A DNA stretch of 64,000 nt from Thalassobius sp034670005 (GCF_034670005.1 NZ_JAXMOH010000010.1:62001-126000); one strand, 5' to 3'; positions 18,315-27,487 are shown, counted from the first letter of the stretch. Notes: generated by a model not told the origin, from the letters alone. Made by a program: numbers and translations.

Positions 18315-20570
18315 ATGCCCGATTTGCTGATCGAACTCTTTTCGGAAGAAATCCCCGCCCGGATGCAGGCGCGGGCAGCCGAAGATCTGAAAAAGCTGGT
18401 GACCAATGGTCTGGTCGAAGCCGGACTGACCTATGCCGGTGCCGCCGCCTTTGCCACCCCGCGTCGCCTGACGCTGACACTGGATGGGCTGCTGGATCAA
18501 AGCCCGACGGTGCGCGAAGAGCGCAAAGGGCCGCGGGTCGATGCGCCGGAAAAGGCGATCGAAGGGTTCCTGCGCGGGGCGGGCGTGACCCGCGATCATC
18601 TGCAAGAACGGGACGACAAGAAGGGTAAAGTATTCTTTGCCGTGATCGAACGCCCGGGCCGTCCGGCGTCGGACATCGTGGCCGAGGTGCTGGAAAACAC
18701 CATCCGCAATTTCCCCTGGCCGAAATCGATGCGCTGGGGCGCGGGCAGCCTGCGCTGGGTGCGCCCGCTGCATTCGATCCTGTGCATCCTGACCAATGAC
18801 GCCGGCGAAACCACGGTGGTGCCGATGGCGGTGGACGGGATCGAGGCTGGCAACACCACAGAAGGTCATCGTTTCATGGGGGCAGGGCGGTTCATCGTAT
18901 CGTCCTTTGATGACTATGCCGTCAAGCTGAAGCGTGACCGGGTAATTCTGGATGCGCAGGACCGTGCTGACCATATCTGGCACGACGCGACCAATATGGC
19001 CTTTGCCAATGGTCTGGAAGTGGTCGAAGACAAGGGGCTTTTGGCCGAAGTTGCCGGCTTGGTTGAATGGCCGGTGGTTCTGATGGGTGAAATCGGAGCG
19101 GAATTCCTCGACCTGCCGCCCGAGGTGTTGCAGACTTCGATGAAGGAACATCAAAAGTTTTTCTCGGTGAAGAACCCGAGAACCGGTCGGATCGAACGGT
19201 TCATTACTGTGGCAAACCGCGAAACATCAGATGATGGCGCGACCATTCTTGCGGGCAATCAGAAGGTGCTGTCGGCCCGGTTGTCGGATGCGAAATTCTT
19301 TTGGGAAAATGATCTGCGGGTGGCCCGGGCCGGGATGACCCAGTGGACCGATCAGTTGCAGAATGTCACTTTCCACAACAGGTTGGGCACGCAGGCGGCG
19401 CGGATCGACCGGATCGCCGCTCTGTCGCGCGAAATCGCCCCGGTGCTGGGGGTCGAACCCGATCTGGCAGAACAGGCCGCAAAGGTCGCCAAAGCCGATC
19501 TGAGTTCGGAAATGGTATACGAATTCCCTGAATTGCAGGGGCTGATGGGGCGCTACTATGCCGAAGCGGCAGGTCTTCCCGCTGAGGTCGCCGCGGCCTG
19601 CGAAGACCATTATTCACCGCTCGGCCCGTCCGATGACGTGCCTGAGGCGCGGGTTTCGCAAGTAGTGGCGCTGGCCGACAAGCTCGATACGTTGACCGGG
19701 TTCTGGGCGATTGACGAAAAACCCACCGGATCAAAAGATCCGTACGCGCTGCGCCGCGCCGCATTGGGCGTGATCCGGATCGTGTTGGCGGGCGGCATCC
19801 GTGCCAATCTGGACCAGTTCATCGATAGCCAGTTGCTGAAGCACAAGATCAATCTGCACCGCGAAGGCGCCAATGAGGGCGAAATTGAAGCGATGGAAGA
19901 AATGCTGGACGAAATCGCCGATCACGGTGTGTTTGGCGCCGCCTTCCGCGCGGTGATCGATAGGATTGAGGGCCAGGATGACAAACCTGATACTGCGCAC
20001 GGATCCCTGTTGCATAGTATGGGGGATGCGGTGCCGGACCTGTCCACCGATTTGCTGGCTTTCCTGCATGACCGTCTGAAAGTCTACCTGCGCGATGAAG
20101 GGCTGCGACATGACGTGATCGACGCCTGCCTCGGGATGCCGGGCAATGATGATCTGACGCTTTTGGTTAAACGCGCCCATGCACTGGGCGGGTTCCTGAA
20201 AACCGAGGATGGCGAGAACCTGCTTCAGGGGTTCAAGCGGGCCAATAACATCCTGACTCAGGCCGAGGAAAAGGATGGGGTCGAATACAGTTTCGGGGCA
20301 GATGTTAAATTTGCCGAAACCGACGTGGAAAAAGCTCTGTTTTCTGCTCTGGACAAGGCAGAAACCGAAATTGCCCCGGCGATGAAGGATGAGGATTTCG
20401 AAGCCGCCATGACCGCGATGGCGGGGCTGCGCGCGCCGATTGACGGGTTTTTCGAGGCGGTGCAGGTGAATTCCGACAATGACGTGGTGCGGCGCAACCG
20501 GCTCAACCTGCTGGCGCGGATTCGGCAGATCTGTCTTGGCGTGGCCGATCTGACCCGGGTCGAAGGCTGA
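18315..20570 (+). CDS. glyS: Glycine--tRNA ligase beta subunit
   Basis: This 751-residue subunit recognises and binds tRNA-Gly. It begins MPDLLIELFSEEIPARMQ, the typical N-terminus of the family. It contains the KSMRWGAGSLRWVRPLHSIL segment, the core MKEHQKFFSVKNP, an HD-like domain, and the C-terminal DALR anticodon-binding domain (RANNILTQAE). The start was placed one base after the upstream stop; longer frames read into the preceding gene. A conserved intergenic repeat starts about 10 bp after the stop codon. Confidence 0.97.
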   Translation: MPDLLIELFSEEIPARMQARAAEDLKKLVTNGLVEAGLTYAGAAAFATPRRLTLTLDGLLDQSPTVREERKGPRVDAPEKAIEGFLRGAGVTRDHLQERDDKKGKVFFAVIERPGRPASDIVAEVLENTIRNFPWPKSMRWGAGSLRWVRPLHSILCILTNDAGETTVVPMAVDGIEAGNTTEGHRFMGAGRFIVSSFDDYAVKLKRDRVILDAQDRADHIWHDATNMAFANGLEVVEDKGLLAEVAGLVEWPVVLMGEIGAEFLDLPPEVLQTSMKEHQKFFSVKNPRTGRIERFITVANRETSDDGATILAGNQKVLSARLSDAKFFWENDLRVARAGMTQWTDQLQNVTFHNRLGTQAARIDRIAALSREIAPVLGVEPDLAEQAAKVAKADLSSEMVYEFPELQGLMGRYYAEAAGLPAEVAAACEDHYSPLGPSDDVPEARVSQVVALADKLDTLTGFWAIDEKPTGSKDPYALRRAALGVIRIVLAGGIRANLDQFIDSQLLKHKINLHREGANEGEIEAMEEMLDEIADHGVFGAAFRAVIDRIEGQDDKPDTAHGSLLHSMGDAVPDLSTDLLAFLHDRLKVYLRDEGLRHDVIDACLGMPGNDDLTLLVKRAHALGGFLKTEDGENLLQGFKRANNILTQAEEKDGVEYSFGADVKFAETDVEKALFSALDKAETEIAPAMKDEDFEAAMTAMAGLRAPIDGFFEAVQVNSDNDVVRRNRLNLLARIRQICLGVADLTRVEG

Positions 20571-20580
20571 CGGCCCGGGC

Positions 20581-20695
20581 CGTGATCCAAAAGTGCGCCC
20601 TTGCAGGGCGCTCTTGATATCTCAGGAAAATTCCTTTGGATTTTTCTTTCGGAAGTTTGCCTCCGGCGGGAGTATTTATGCCAAGAAGAACTCTT
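20581..20695 (+). repeat. Copy 1 of an about 115-bp post-gene repeat (after glyS)
   Basis: This intergenic element matches the one after cobT (62095-62206, opposite strand) along nearly its whole length. Shared blocks are GTGATCCA(A/G)AAGTGCGCCC, then a hairpin, TTTTCTTTCGGA, and GCCTCCGGCGGGAGTATTT followed by GCCAAGA. The hairpin here is GCGCCC (20595-20600) with GGGCGC (20606-20611). It starts about 10 bp past the stop and is in the sense direction of glyS. Confidence 0.8.
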
Positions 20696-20805
20696 GAAGC
20701 AGTATTTCAGCCGCATCGGACACCGGCGCATCGCCGCAGGTCCTGATCGGGCTTGCCAAGACCCCGATCCCGCGTATTCTGCGTCAACTAAGAAAGGTCG
20801 CCGCA

Positions 20806-23355
20806 GTGCAGCAAGATCAGGACGTCACCTTCATCACTCCCACGGCACCGGTTGCCACCGGTACCCATGGCGGGCGTGCGAAATGCCTGCAGCGACTGGT
20901 CCGGCTGGACCTGCCGGTACCGAAAACCGTCGCGTTGAGCTTTGATGAAGTGCATCGGATCGCGTCCGGTGAAATCCCGGATATGGCTGCGCTGATGGAC
21001 CCGTTCAGTGATCAGGCATTGCTGTGCGTGCGCCCGTCCTCGGAAGATCCCGATTGGGGCGGACCGGGGGCGATCCTGAATATCGGAATCAACGACGCGC
21101 GGTATGTTGATCTGTGCGATCAGCTGGGCCGGGAAGCGGCTACGGCGATGTATCGCCGATTTGTTCAGGCCTATGCCATTCACGTGGCCCGTCTGGATCC
21201 CGATATGTTCGACCATATCGCCCAGGATGATCCTGACAGTCTGACCGAAACGCTGCGCGCCTATGAAGAGGAAACCGAGGAGGAATTTCCACAGAATCCG
21301 GCGGTTCAGCTGCTGGAGGTGCTGCGGTCGATGGCGCGGGCCTGGGAAGGCACCACCGCGCGGCTGCTGCGGCAGGCCAAGGGTGCGCCCGCCGATGCCG
21401 GGCTTGGCCTGGTGGTGCAGGAAATGGCCCATGGTATGGGGCAGGGGGAATGCGGGTCGGGTGTAATCCAACTGGTCAATTCCAAGACCGGTGAACCCAA
21501 AATCACCGGTCGCTACCTGTCGCAATCCCAAGGACGCGATGCCTTGGCGCGGCAATCGGCGGCGCTGTTTCTGGAACGCGATCCACGCGGTCCGTCGCTT
21601 CAGGAACTGGCGCCCGAAGCGTTCGATCAGTTGATCGAACACACCCGGCTGATGCGGATTCGGTTGCGTGAAGAAATGCAGGCCGAGTTCACTATTGAAA
21701 ACGGTCGGCTGCATATTCTCGATGGCGTACGGGTGGCCCGAACCGCCCATGCCGCGATCCATATTGCGGTGTCGCTGGCCAATGACGGCATCATTCCGCG
21801 TGAAGAGGCGCTGACCCGGATCGACCCCCGCGCGATCAATGAATTGCTGCACCGTCAGGTCGATCCGGATGCGCCGCGCGATTGTCTGGCCTCCGGCATC
21901 GCGGCCAGCCCCGGCGCGGCCAGCGGGAAAATCGTGTTTTCCGCCGCCGAAGCGCAGGCCAGCGCGGCCCGCGGCGAGCCCTGCGTTCTGGTGCGGCGCG
22001 AAACCAGCCCCGAGGATATTCGCGGTATGCACGCCGCCGTTGCCGTTCTGACCGAACGCGGTGGTATGACCAGCCACGCTGCCGTGATCGGTCGCGGCAT
22101 GGGGTTGCCTTGTGTTGTGGGGGCGTCGGCGCTGAAATTCCATTTGCGCCGCAAGATTCTGATTGCTCCGGACGGGCGCGAATTGCGCGCTGGCGATACA
22201 ATCACCATTGATGGCACCAATGGCGAAGTTTTGGCCGGAGAACCTCCGCTGATGAAAGCGGCACAGGACGATGCGTTCCGGACCCTGATGGTCTGGGCGG
22301 ATGAATTCCGCGATATTGGCGTGCGGGCCAATGCCGACACGCCTGCGGATGCGCAGACCGCACGCAATTTCAAGGCACAGGGCATCGGGCTGTGTCGGAC
22401 CGAGCACATGTTTTTCGAAGGCGACCGGCTGACAGTAATGCGCGAAATGATCTTCGCCGATACTTCGCAGGACCGCGCCGCGGCTTTGGAGCGGTTGCTG
22501 CCGATGCAGCGCGCCGATTTCATCGAACTTTTCCGTATCATGCAGGGACAACCCGTCTGCATACGGTTGTTTGACCCACCCTTGCACGAATTCCTTCCGC
22601 ATGACCGGGCCGGGCACCGGGAACTGGCCGAGGCGTTGGATTTGCCGCTGTCGGACGTCACCCGTCGGGTCGAAGCTCTAACCGAATACAACCCGATGCT
22701 GGGGATGCGCGGGGTTCGGCTGGGCATTACCGTGCCCGAGATCTACGATATGCAGGCGCGCGCGATTTTCGAAGCTACGATCGAGGCCAGCCGTGAAGGC
22801 GAGCCGGTCGTTCCGGAAATCATGATCCCGCTGGTCAGTGCCAAGCGTGAAGTCGAACTGGTGAAAACCCGTGTCGATGCGGTGGCTGCTGCGGTGCGCA
22901 CCGAAAAAGGACAGGATTTCACTTACCGGTTGGGGGTGATGGTGGAAACACCGCGCGCCGCGCTGCGGGCCGGGGAGATTGCTCCGCATGTTTCATTCCT
23001 GTCTTTCGGTACCAATGACTTGACCCAGATGACTTATGGGTTGTCGCGTGACGATGCGGGGCGGTTCATGTCGATTTATGTGCAGCAAGGTGTTTTTCCC
23101 GAAGATCCGTTTCATGATCTGGACACGGACGGCGTCGGTGAATTGCTGCAAATCGGTGCCGAACGCGGCCGCGCAGTCCGGCCTGATCTTGTCTTGTCGA
23201 TTTGCGGCGAACATGGCGGCAGCCCCGAATCAATCGCTTTCTGCCGCGATGCGGGGTTTAATTATGTCAGTTGTTCGCCGTTCCGGGTGCCGGTTGCACG
23301 TCTGGCGGCAGCACAACTAGCCGTAAAGGACAGGATCACCATCAAAAAGCCCTAA
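20806..23355 (+). CDS. ppdK: Pyruvate, phosphate dikinase
   Basis: This 849-residue three-domain enzyme interconverts pyruvate, ATP and Pi with PEP, AMP and PPi. It has an N-terminal ATP-grasp part, a swivelling phosphohistidine domain with TERGGMTSHAAVIGRGMG (the catalytic His follows the regulatory Thr), and a C-terminal PEP/pyruvate barrel with GLCRTEHMFF, GVMVETPRAAL, SFGTNDLTQMTYGLSRDD and the catalytic Cys in SICGEHGGSPES. It is slightly shorter than typical dikinases, and its N-terminus (GTHGGRAKCLQRL) is divergent, so it may belong to a side branch. The start is GTG, with AAAGG upstream. PEP synthase is less likely because of the Cys motif context. Confidence 0.85.
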   Translation: MQQDQDVTFITPTAPVATGTHGGRAKCLQRLVRLDLPVPKTVALSFDEVHRIASGEIPDMAALMDPFSDQALLCVRPSSEDPDWGGPGAILNIGINDARYVDLCDQLGREAATAMYRRFVQAYAIHVARLDPDMFDHIAQDDPDSLTETLRAYEEETEEEFPQNPAVQLLEVLRSMARAWEGTTARLLRQAKGAPADAGLGLVVQEMAHGMGQGECGSGVIQLVNSKTGEPKITGRYLSQSQGRDALARQSAALFLERDPRGPSLQELAPEAFDQLIEHTRLMRIRLREEMQAEFTIENGRLHILDGVRVARTAHAAIHIAVSLANDGIIPREEALTRIDPRAINELLHRQVDPDAPRDCLASGIAASPGAASGKIVFSAAEAQASAARGEPCVLVRRETSPEDIRGMHAAVAVLTERGGMTSHAAVIGRGMGLPCVVGASALKFHLRRKILIAPDGRELRAGDTITIDGTNGEVLAGEPPLMKAAQDDAFRTLMVWADEFRDIGVRANADTPADAQTARNFKAQGIGLCRTEHMFFEGDRLTVMREMIFADTSQDRAAALERLLPMQRADFIELFRIMQGQPVCIRLFDPPLHEFLPHDRAGHRELAEALDLPLSDVTRRVEALTEYNPMLGMRGVRLGITVPEIYDMQARAIFEATIEASREGEPVVPEIMIPLVSAKREVELVKTRVDAVAAAVRTEKGQDFTYRLGVMVETPRAALRAGEIAPHVSFLSFGTNDLTQMTYGLSRDDAGRFMSIYVQQGVFPEDPFHDLDTDGVGELLQIGAERGRAVRPDLVLSICGEHGGSPESIAFCRDAGFNYVSCSPFRVPVARLAAAQLAVKDRITIKKP

Positions 23356-23526
23356 GGCGCTGGTGGAATTGCTAAAATCTGTTGATTTTCCGGCTTGTTT
23401 ATTGTCGTTGATTTTTCTAACGTTGCGGCCTTTTTTCGCTATGGGTGGACGACACGTTCATTTTTGAATATGTGACCGCTTGTTCTGCATGTCCAAACGG
23501 ACCTGTGCAGTATGGAGAACAAGACG

Positions 23527-24144
23527 ATGCGTATTTTTCTGGCGATCCTTCTGGCCGCTTTGACGACCGTACCCGCTCTGGCGGAAACCCCTGTCGATCA
23601 GGTGTTAAAGCAGGAGCGGCGCGGTCTGTTCGGGATGCGCGGTGCCAAGCTTGATGGTTTGTTCAATCCGTCGCGGAAAAAGACTAAAATCGCCTATACT
23701 CAGGGATTTCTTCAAAGCCTACCCGCCGCCAAAGGTGGCGAGGAATGGCAATGCCTGGCGGAAGCGTTGTATTTCGAAGCGCGCGGGGAAAGCGTGAAGG
23801 GGCAGTTCGCGGTTGCAGAAGTGATCATGAACCGCGTTGACAGCCCCCGCTTCCCCGATACCGTTTGCGGTGTGGTGCATCAGGGCACCGGCCGGAAATA
23901 TCAGTGCCAGTTCACCTACACCTGTGACGGCCATCAGGAAGTCATCGCGGAACGCGACGCCTATCGACAGGTCGGTAAGGTGGCCAAGCTGATGGTAAAC
24001 GGTGCTGTGCGCGAATTGACCGGTGGGGCCACATATTATCACACCAAGGCGGTACTTCCCCGGTGGGCGCGGAAATTTGACCGTACGGCAACGATCGGCG
24101 TACACCATTTCTACCGTCCGCCGACCAAGATTTCGCAGAACTGA
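23527..24144 (+). CDS. Secreted cell wall hydrolase, SleB-type
   Basis: This is a 205-residue exported protein. Its signal peptide (MRIFLAILLAALTTVPALAE) is followed by a linker and a hydrolase_2 (SleB) domain: CLAEALYFEARGESVKGQFAVAEV with the catalytic glutamate, then MNRVDSPRFPDTVCGVVHQ and a conserved C-terminal GVHHFYRP. SleB proteins cleave peptidoglycan glycan strands. In non-sporulating bacteria the family probably serves wall remodelling. The ATG at 23527 is preceded by GGAG at 23514-23517; an in-frame ATG five codons earlier lies on top of that ribosome site. A gap of about 170 bp separates it from ppdK and should hold its own promoter. Confidence 0.88.
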   Translation: MRIFLAILLAALTTVPALAETPVDQVLKQERRGLFGMRGAKLDGLFNPSRKKTKIAYTQGFLQSLPAAKGGEEWQCLAEALYFEARGESVKGQFAVAEVIMNRVDSPRFPDTVCGVVHQGTGRKYQCQFTYTCDGHQEVIAERDAYRQVGKVAKLMVNGAVRELTGGATYYHTKAVLPRWARKFDRTATIGVHHFYRPPTKISQN

Positions 24145-24256
24145 CCGGGCTTGGTCGGTTTGTGACGCGATCGGTCTGTCTTATGCCGCAGGCTGTATGT
24201 GCAATGCTCCGTATTCCGGCTAGGATGCTGCCAAAACGCCGCGACCGGAGACCGTC

Positions 24257-25177
24257 ATGAGCCACGAGATCAAATGGGCCTTCGGCCACCCGTCAGAACG
24301 TTCCGAAGGCACCGCGCCCGAAGGACCGGTTGATCGTATTTCGCTGCGCGATCATATCGTTGATGTCGAAATAGGCGCGTTTCAGGCAGAACGCGGGACG
24401 ACCCAACGGATTTGTTTTAATATCGTGGTAGAAGTTCGCCCGCTCACCGGGCCGGTCGATGACGATGTCGACCGCATCCTGTCCTATGACAAGGTGACCG
24501 AAGCGATCGCACATGAACTGGCCGCCGAGCGGCTCAATCTTCTGGAAACCCTCGCGGACCGGATTGCCCAACGAATCCTGTCCGAGCCACAGGCGGAACG
24601 GGTCTTTGTGCGGATCGAAAAGCTTGATCGCGGTCCAGGGGCGTTGGGGGTGGAAATCGTCCGGTCGCGCCTGCCTCAGACAGAGGTGCCGCTGGACGAA
24701 GAACGCCCGCACCCTAAGGTCGTTTACCTGTCTAATGCCGCGATCCGGTCGCCGCTTCTGACCGGCTGGATTGATCAGTTGCAAGTGGAAGATCGTCCGA
24801 CGATCCTGTGCATTGGCACACCGGACATGCCTGCGCCGCAATCGGATCATCCGTTGGCGCAGCGGCGGATTGATCTGCTGTCCATCGAACAAAACGCCTG
24901 GGTCCTGGCCGCGCGCGACCCGCGCTGCGTGGTGGTGAACTCGCGCACTGAACTGGATTGGGCGATGAAAAATGATCAGATCAGCGTTTGGGCCCCGTCC
25001 AAGATCGTACTGGATGCCGTCGATGGCCCATCTGCTCCGCCGCAGGATGCGCTGGCACTGGCGCTGTGGTTCGCCCGCGAAATGCAGGCCGCCGACATGC
25101 TGGTGATCGGAGAAGACCTGCCCGACGCGCCCGATTTGCCGCTGCGGGCGTTGGGGTCGGATGTGCGGGTGCTCTGA
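24257..25177 (+). CDS. folB: Dihydroneopterin aldolase FolB with an extra C-terminal domain
   Basis: This protein is 306 residues long, whereas FolB alone is about 120. Residues 25-135 are the FolB fold: DRISLRDHIVDVEIGAFQAE with the catalytic glutamate, SYDKVTEAI, LLETLADRIAQRIL, and FVRIEKLDRG with the expected lysine. FolB cleaves dihydroneopterin to 6-hydroxymethyl-dihydropterin. The remaining 165 residues (from KVVYLSNAAIRSPLL onward) do not match FolB. Segments such as ISVWAPSKIVLDA and LALALWFAREMQAADMLVIGE loosely suggest an amino-acid-kinase-like fold, but this is weak. GGAGA precedes the ATG. folP follows 39 bp later, forming a folate operon. Confidence 0.85.
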   Translation: MSHEIKWAFGHPSERSEGTAPEGPVDRISLRDHIVDVEIGAFQAERGTTQRICFNIVVEVRPLTGPVDDDVDRILSYDKVTEAIAHELAAERLNLLETLADRIAQRILSEPQAERVFVRIEKLDRGPGALGVEIVRSRLPQTEVPLDEERPHPKVVYLSNAAIRSPLLTGWIDQLQVEDRPTILCIGTPDMPAPQSDHPLAQRRIDLLSIEQNAWVLAARDPRCVVVNSRTELDWAMKNDQISVWAPSKIVLDAVDGPSAPPQDALALALWFAREMQAADMLVIGEDLPDAPDLPLRALGSDVRVL

Positions 25178-25216
25178 GACTTGCGTTTTGCCGCGTGATT
25201 GCGCATCCCAGACCCC

Positions 25217-26218
25217 ATGACACAATATTTTCGCCCTCTCGTTCAAACCGATCCCTGCCGCCCCGATGATGCCTATCCGCTTGCGGGTGGCTGGGCCTGG
25301 TTTACAGATGTCGAAGTTCTGTCGCGCGACTGCACGCCGCAGCGGTTGCCCGCGCGGCAAGCGCCGGCTGAGATTCTGGATCGGTTGATCGCTACCCATG
25401 CTCCGATTGCCCGACTGGATATGTCCGCACCGAGCGTCATGGGGATTTTGAACGTCACCCCCGATAGTTTTTCTGATGGCGGGCGTCACAATGCGCCGGA
25501 CCGGGCCCTGGACCATGCGCGGGCCATGATTGAGCAGGGCGCGGATATCATTGATATCGGCGGCGAATCGACCCGTCCTGGTGCCGTTGAGGTGCCAATT
25601 GATCAAGAAATTCGCCGAACCGCCCCGGTAATCGCCGCGATCCGGGCGGAAATGAATGTGCCGATTTCCATTGATACCCGTAAACAGCCGGTGGCACAGG
25701 CCGCGATTGAGGCCGGAGCCGGTCTTGTCAACGATGTGGCCGGGTTTACCTTCGATCCGGAGCTGGCGCCGTATTGCGGTGCCAAAAGTTTACCCGTCTG
25801 CGTCATGCATGCGCAGGGCGATCCTGAAACCATGCAGGCGGCACCGCATTACGACAACGTTTTGCTGGATGTTTACGACTACCTTGCCGAACGGGTTGCT
25901 GCATTGGAAACTACGGGTGTCGCCCGGACCCGGATAATGGTCGATCCCGGCATCGGGTTCGGCAAGACGCTGGATCATAACCTTGCCCTGCTGAAGCGCA
26001 TCAGCCTGTTCCACAGCCTTGGCTGTCCGGTCCTGCTCGGGGTGTCGCGCAAGAAATTCATCGGTACATTGGGTAATGCGCCCGATCCACAGGATCGCGC
26101 CGCCGGATCGGTGGCGCTTGCGCTGGCTGCGGTGGCGCAGGGGGTGCAGGTGCTGCGCGTGCATGACGTTTTTGAAACCCGTTCGGCGCTGAACCTCTGG
26201 CAGGCGGTACAAGGCTAA
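25217..26218 (+). CDS. folP: Dihydropteroate synthase
   Basis: This is a 333-residue TIM-barrel enzyme that joins 4-aminobenzoate to hydroxymethyl-dihydropterin diphosphate. The signatures are MGILNVTPDSFSDGG, IDIGGESTRPGA, IDTRKQPVAQAA, VNDVAGFT, DPGIGFGKT and GVSRKKFIG. A leader of about 70 residues precedes the barrel, longer than in E. coli. The ATG at 25217 is preferred over an upstream TTG. The gene is downstream of folB in the same operon. In many Rhodobacteraceae glmM comes next, but here a convergent ilvC follows. Confidence 0.95.
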   Translation: MTQYFRPLVQTDPCRPDDAYPLAGGWAWFTDVEVLSRDCTPQRLPARQAPAEILDRLIATHAPIARLDMSAPSVMGILNVTPDSFSDGGRHNAPDRALDHARAMIEQGADIIDIGGESTRPGAVEVPIDQEIRRTAPVIAAIRAEMNVPISIDTRKQPVAQAAIEAGAGLVNDVAGFTFDPELAPYCGAKSLPVCVMHAQGDPETMQAAPHYDNVLLDVYDYLAERVAALETTGVARTRIMVDPGIGFGKTLDHNLALLKRISLFHSLGCPVLLGVSRKKFIGTLGNAPDPQDRAAGSVALALAAVAQGVQVLRVHDVFETRSALNLWQAVQG

Positions 26219-26286
26219 ACTGATCCGTAAAAAGTCCAATGCGCGCGACGAGGTCACAACCCGGCTTGCACAAGACCCCAAAGAAA

Positions 26287-26313
26287 AAGCCCCCGGTAAA
26301 ACCGGGGGCTTTC
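26287..26313. terminator. Bidirectional terminator between folP and ilvC
   Basis: A 12-bp perfect stem, AAAGCCCCCGGT (26287-26298) with ACCGGGGGCTTT (26302-26313), encloses an AAA loop. T-runs flank it on either strand, and the genes converge on it from both sides. Confidence 0.9.
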
Positions 26314-26332
26314 AAAGCATCTGGTATGACGC

Positions 26333-27355
26333 TTAGTTCTTTTCTTTGTCGACCATCTTGCCAGCAGCGATCCAAGGCATCATCGCGCGCAGCTTGGCAC
26401 CGACTTCTTCGACCTTGTGTTCGTCGTTGATCCGACGGGTGGCTTTGAAGAAGGGTTGACCAACGGTGTTTTCCTGCATGAAGTCACGCACGAATTTACC
26501 GTTCTGGATGTCGGTCAGGACCTCTTTCATCGCTTTCTTGGTCTGCTCATAGGGCAGGATCCGCGGACCCGAAACATATTCGCCGTATTCGGCGGTGTTC
26601 GAGATCGAGTAGTTCATGTTGGCGATGCCGCCTTCATAGATCAGGTCGACGATCAGCTTCATTTCGTGCAGGCATTCGAAATAGGCCATTTCCGGCGCGT
26701 AACCGGCTTCGACCAGGGTCTCGAAACCCATGCGCATCAGTTCGACAACGCCGCCGCACAGAACGGCCTGTTCGCCGAACAGGTCGGTTTCGCATTCTTC
26801 GCGGAAATTGGTCTCAATAATGCCCGAACGGCCGCCACCGATGGCCGAACAATAGGACAGGCCGATTTCCAGCGCCTTGCCCGATGCGTCCTGATCCACG
26901 GCCACGAGGCAAGGCACGCCGCCGCCTTTGGTGTATTCGCCGCGCACGGTGTGGCCGGGGCCTTTGGGGGCCATCATGATGACATCGACGCCGGCTTTCG
27001 GTTCGATCAGGCCGAAATGCACGTTCAACCCGTGGGCAAAGGCAATCGCCGCGCCGTCACGCAGGTTGTCATGGACATATTTCTTGTAGGTTTCGGCCTG
27101 CAGTTCATCGGGCATGGTGAACATGATCAGGTCGCACCAGGCCGCCGCTTCGGCAATGCCCATGACCTTCAGCCCTTCGCCTTCGGCTTTCTTGGCCGAA
27201 GCCGAGCCTTCGCGCAGTGCCACGACGACGTTCTTGGCGCCGCTGTCGCGCAGGTTCAGCGCGTGGGCGTGGCCTTGCGAGCCATAGCCCAGAATGGCCA
27301 CTTTCATGTCCTTGATCAGATTGATGTCGCAATCGCGGTCGTAGTAAACGCGCAT
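26333..27355 (-). CDS. ilvC: Ketol-acid reductoisomerase (class I)
   Basis: This 340-residue NADPH-dependent enzyme acts in valine, leucine and isoleucine synthesis. It starts MRVYYDRDCDINLIKDMKVA, with the Rossmann loop LGYGSQGHAHALNL. The KARI core has GVDVIMMAPKGPGHTVRGEY, the metal-binding ETNFREECETDLFGEQAVLCGG and YFECLHEMKLIVDLIYEGG. The length is that of class I enzymes. AAGGAG lies a few bases before the start. The gene diverges from a tandem Lrp/AsnC pair across a 132-bp AT-rich region, which makes Lrp-type regulation plausible but unproven. Confidence 0.97.
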   Translation of the reverse strand: MRVYYDRDCDINLIKDMKVAILGYGSQGHAHALNLRDSGAKNVVVALREGSASAKKAEGEGLKVMGIAEAAAWCDLIMFTMPDELQAETYKKYVHDNLRDGAAIAFAHGLNVHFGLIEPKAGVDVIMMAPKGPGHTVRGEYTKGGGVPCLVAVDQDASGKALEIGLSYCSAIGGGRSGIIETNFREECETDLFGEQAVLCGGVVELMRMGFETLVEAGYAPEMAYFECLHEMKLIVDLIYEGGIANMNYSISNTAEYGEYVSGPRILPYEQTKKAMKEVLTDIQNGKFVRDFMQENTVGQPFFKATRRINDEHKVEEVGAKLRAMMPWIAAGKMVDKEKN

Positions 27356-27457
27356 TGGGGCGCTCCTTCTTTTCTAACTCTGGCGGCGATCATAGGCAAT
27401 GGAACAAGGAATGCGAGCGTGTTTGGCATGAAAAACATGTGAAAAACGCATTGATCA

Positions 27458-27484
27458 TTCTTCGATTATTAAAGTATTGAAGAA
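27458..27484. promoter_or_regulatory. Candidate operator dyad before the Lrp pair
   Basis: TTCTTC (27458-27463) and GAAGAA (27479-27484) form a dyad around an AT-rich centre, ending three bases before the ATG at 27488. AT-rich dyads are typical of Lrp/AsnC sites, so it may mediate autoregulation and possibly regulation of divergent ilvC. Confidence 0.35.
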
Positions 27485-27487
27485 ATC

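Noticed and set aside
20788..22617. A 609-residue minus-strand frame opposite the dikinase
   Set aside because: It is a codon-bias shadow of ppdK with no domain features.
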